Origin: Acidobacteriaceae bacterium
GTDB taxonomy: Bacteria > Acidobacteriota > Terriglobia > Terriglobales > Acidobacteriaceae
DNA length: 13,645 nt
Direction: 5' to 3'
Assembly (NCBI GenBank): GCA_003166055.1
Contig: PMWR01000302.1
Coordinates: forward strand, 5,177-18,821
Under the pieces are notes generated by a model. The model was given only the letters and a program-made list of their open reading frames with translations, ran no database searches and was not told where the DNA came from. Each line of letters starts with the position of its first letter. Within the stretch, counting starts at the first letter, position 1. This document shows positions 12,867 to 13,645 of the stretch, one piece after another. Position numbers and translations under genes: made by a program.

Positions 12867-13645
12867 TCGCTTCAGGTTCGCGTCTGCTGAGCAATCCACG
12901 CGCTATCGACGCCAAATTCATCCTGCCCGCTTTGACAGAGGCAACCGATCCGTACTGGCGCCCTATCAAGTACTCGCTGTTTCCTCCGCTCGGCCTGGCA
13001 ACACTCGCCGCATACCTGGGTCCCGGCGATCGGGCGGTCATCGTGGACGAACATGTGGAGCCGCTGACCCTCAACGATCTGCCTGACCTGGTCGTCATCC
13101 AGGTCTACATCACCAACGCCTATCGCGCTTATAAGATCGCTGACCATTACCGAAGCCAGGGAGCTTTCGTCTGCCTCGGCGGACTGCATATTACATCGCT
13201 TCCCGATGAGGCAGCCATCCATGCGGACACTATTTTCCTGGGGCCGGGAGAACAGACTTTTCCGCAGTTTCTAGAAGACTTTCGCGCAGGCAAACCGGCG
13301 CGCGTCTACGCCTCTGCGTCAGGGCGTACGCTGGAGCGCGTTCCGCCCATTCGCCGCGACCTGATCAAGCCCGGCTATTATCTGGTACCGAACTCAATTG
13401 TTGTGACGCGCGGATGTCCTCAGCATTGCGACTTTTGCTACAAGGATGCGTTCTTTCAGGGTGGGCGCGGTTTCTACACGCAGCGGGTGGACGATGCGCT
13501 GGCCGAGATCGAGCGGTTGCCCGGCCGCCACCTCTATTTTCTCGATGATCATTTGCTCGGTGACCGGCGGTTTGCTGAGTCGCTCTTCGATGGCATGAAA
13601 GGGATGAGAAGGCTGTTCCAAAGCGCCGCTACAGTGGACTCCATC
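12863..13645 (+). CDS. B12-binding-type radical SAM protein (N-terminal 261 residues; continues past window end)
   Basis: The frame starts at ATG 12863, overlapping the uppS TGA by ATGA, and stays open to base 13645. The N-terminal part (about 30-145) has the Rossmann pattern of a cobalamin-binding domain of class B radical SAM enzymes ([56 protein letters not shown]). The radical SAM core begins with [16 protein letters not shown], where C185, C189 and C192 form the CX3CX2C motif that binds the 4Fe-4S cluster and SAM, followed by [11 protein letters not shown]. Such enzymes often methylate or rearrange unactivated carbons, including in lipid and hopanoid pathways. Coupling to the prenyltransferase suggests a polyprenyl or lipid-related substrate, but that is inference. 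The C-terminal domain that would refine the family is outside the window. Confidence 0.88.
   Translation, partial: MIASGSRLLSNPRAIDAKFILPALTEATDPYWRPIKYSLFPPLGLATLAAYLGPGDRAVIVDEHVEPLTLNDLPDLVVIQVYITNAYRAYKIADHYRSQGAFVCLGGLHITSLPDEAAIHADTIFLGPGEQTFPQFLEDFRAGKPARVYASASGRTLERVPPIRRDLIKPGYYLVPNSIVVTRGCPQHCDFCYKDAFFQGGRGFYTQRVDDALAEIERLPGRHLYFLDDHLLGDRRFAESLFDGMKGMRRLFQSAATVDSI

Noticed and set aside
12418..12899. Several minus-strand frames opposite uppS
   Set aside because: They are shadows: uppS motifs are fully explained on the plus strand and the minus products are Arg/Ser-rich.

Overview
The window looks like a chromosomal segment of an Acidobacteriota member, probably Terriglobia/Acidobacteriaceae. 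This is judged from protein style, moderately high GC, a ribH-nusB pair, and a membrane protein/winged-helix regulator/UppS/radical SAM block that I associate with that group. No database search was possible, so the taxonomy is an inference. I saw no tRNA, rRNA, CRISPR array, insertion sequence or phage gene.

Region 1 (1-1220) is housekeeping. A lumazine synthase (RibH) frame is continuous with an upstream glyoxalase-like (VOC) sequence that enters from outside the window. A TTGA stop/start overlap leads into nusB. Region 2 (1221-3516) holds a hairpin, a good sigma-70 promoter, a secreted modular protein with a proline-rich linker, and a convergent secreted cysteine-rich protein on the minus strand. 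Neither secreted protein has a function I can name.

Region 3 (3515-10945, all plus strand) is the core and reads as an oxalate/formate respiration module. It contains FdhD (sulfur transfer to the Mo cofactor of formate dehydrogenase), a Tat-exported bicupin oxalate decarboxylase, a formate dehydrogenase catalytic subunit with the unusual Cys-Gln active-site pair, its DUF1641 partner, and an OFA-family (OxlT-like) transporter. This is the ForCE type described in Bacillus subtilis. The inferred pathway is oxalate to formate and CO2 outside the cytoplasm, formate uptake by the OFA protein, then formate oxidation with electrons passed to menaquinone.

Region 4 (11002-13645) is a separate regulated block: a six-helix membrane protein, a winged-helix regulator, a divergent cis-prenyltransferase (UppS-like), and a B12-binding-type radical SAM enzyme cut by the window end. 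Three near-identical 17-bp palindromes (ACTTT-N7-AAAGT) lie in it. One sits over the -10 of the first promoter and two lie around the uppS start, the last straddling the likely start codon. They look like operators of the locally encoded regulator. This self-contained regulon, with a prenyltransferase coupled to a radical SAM enzyme, is the least described part of the window.
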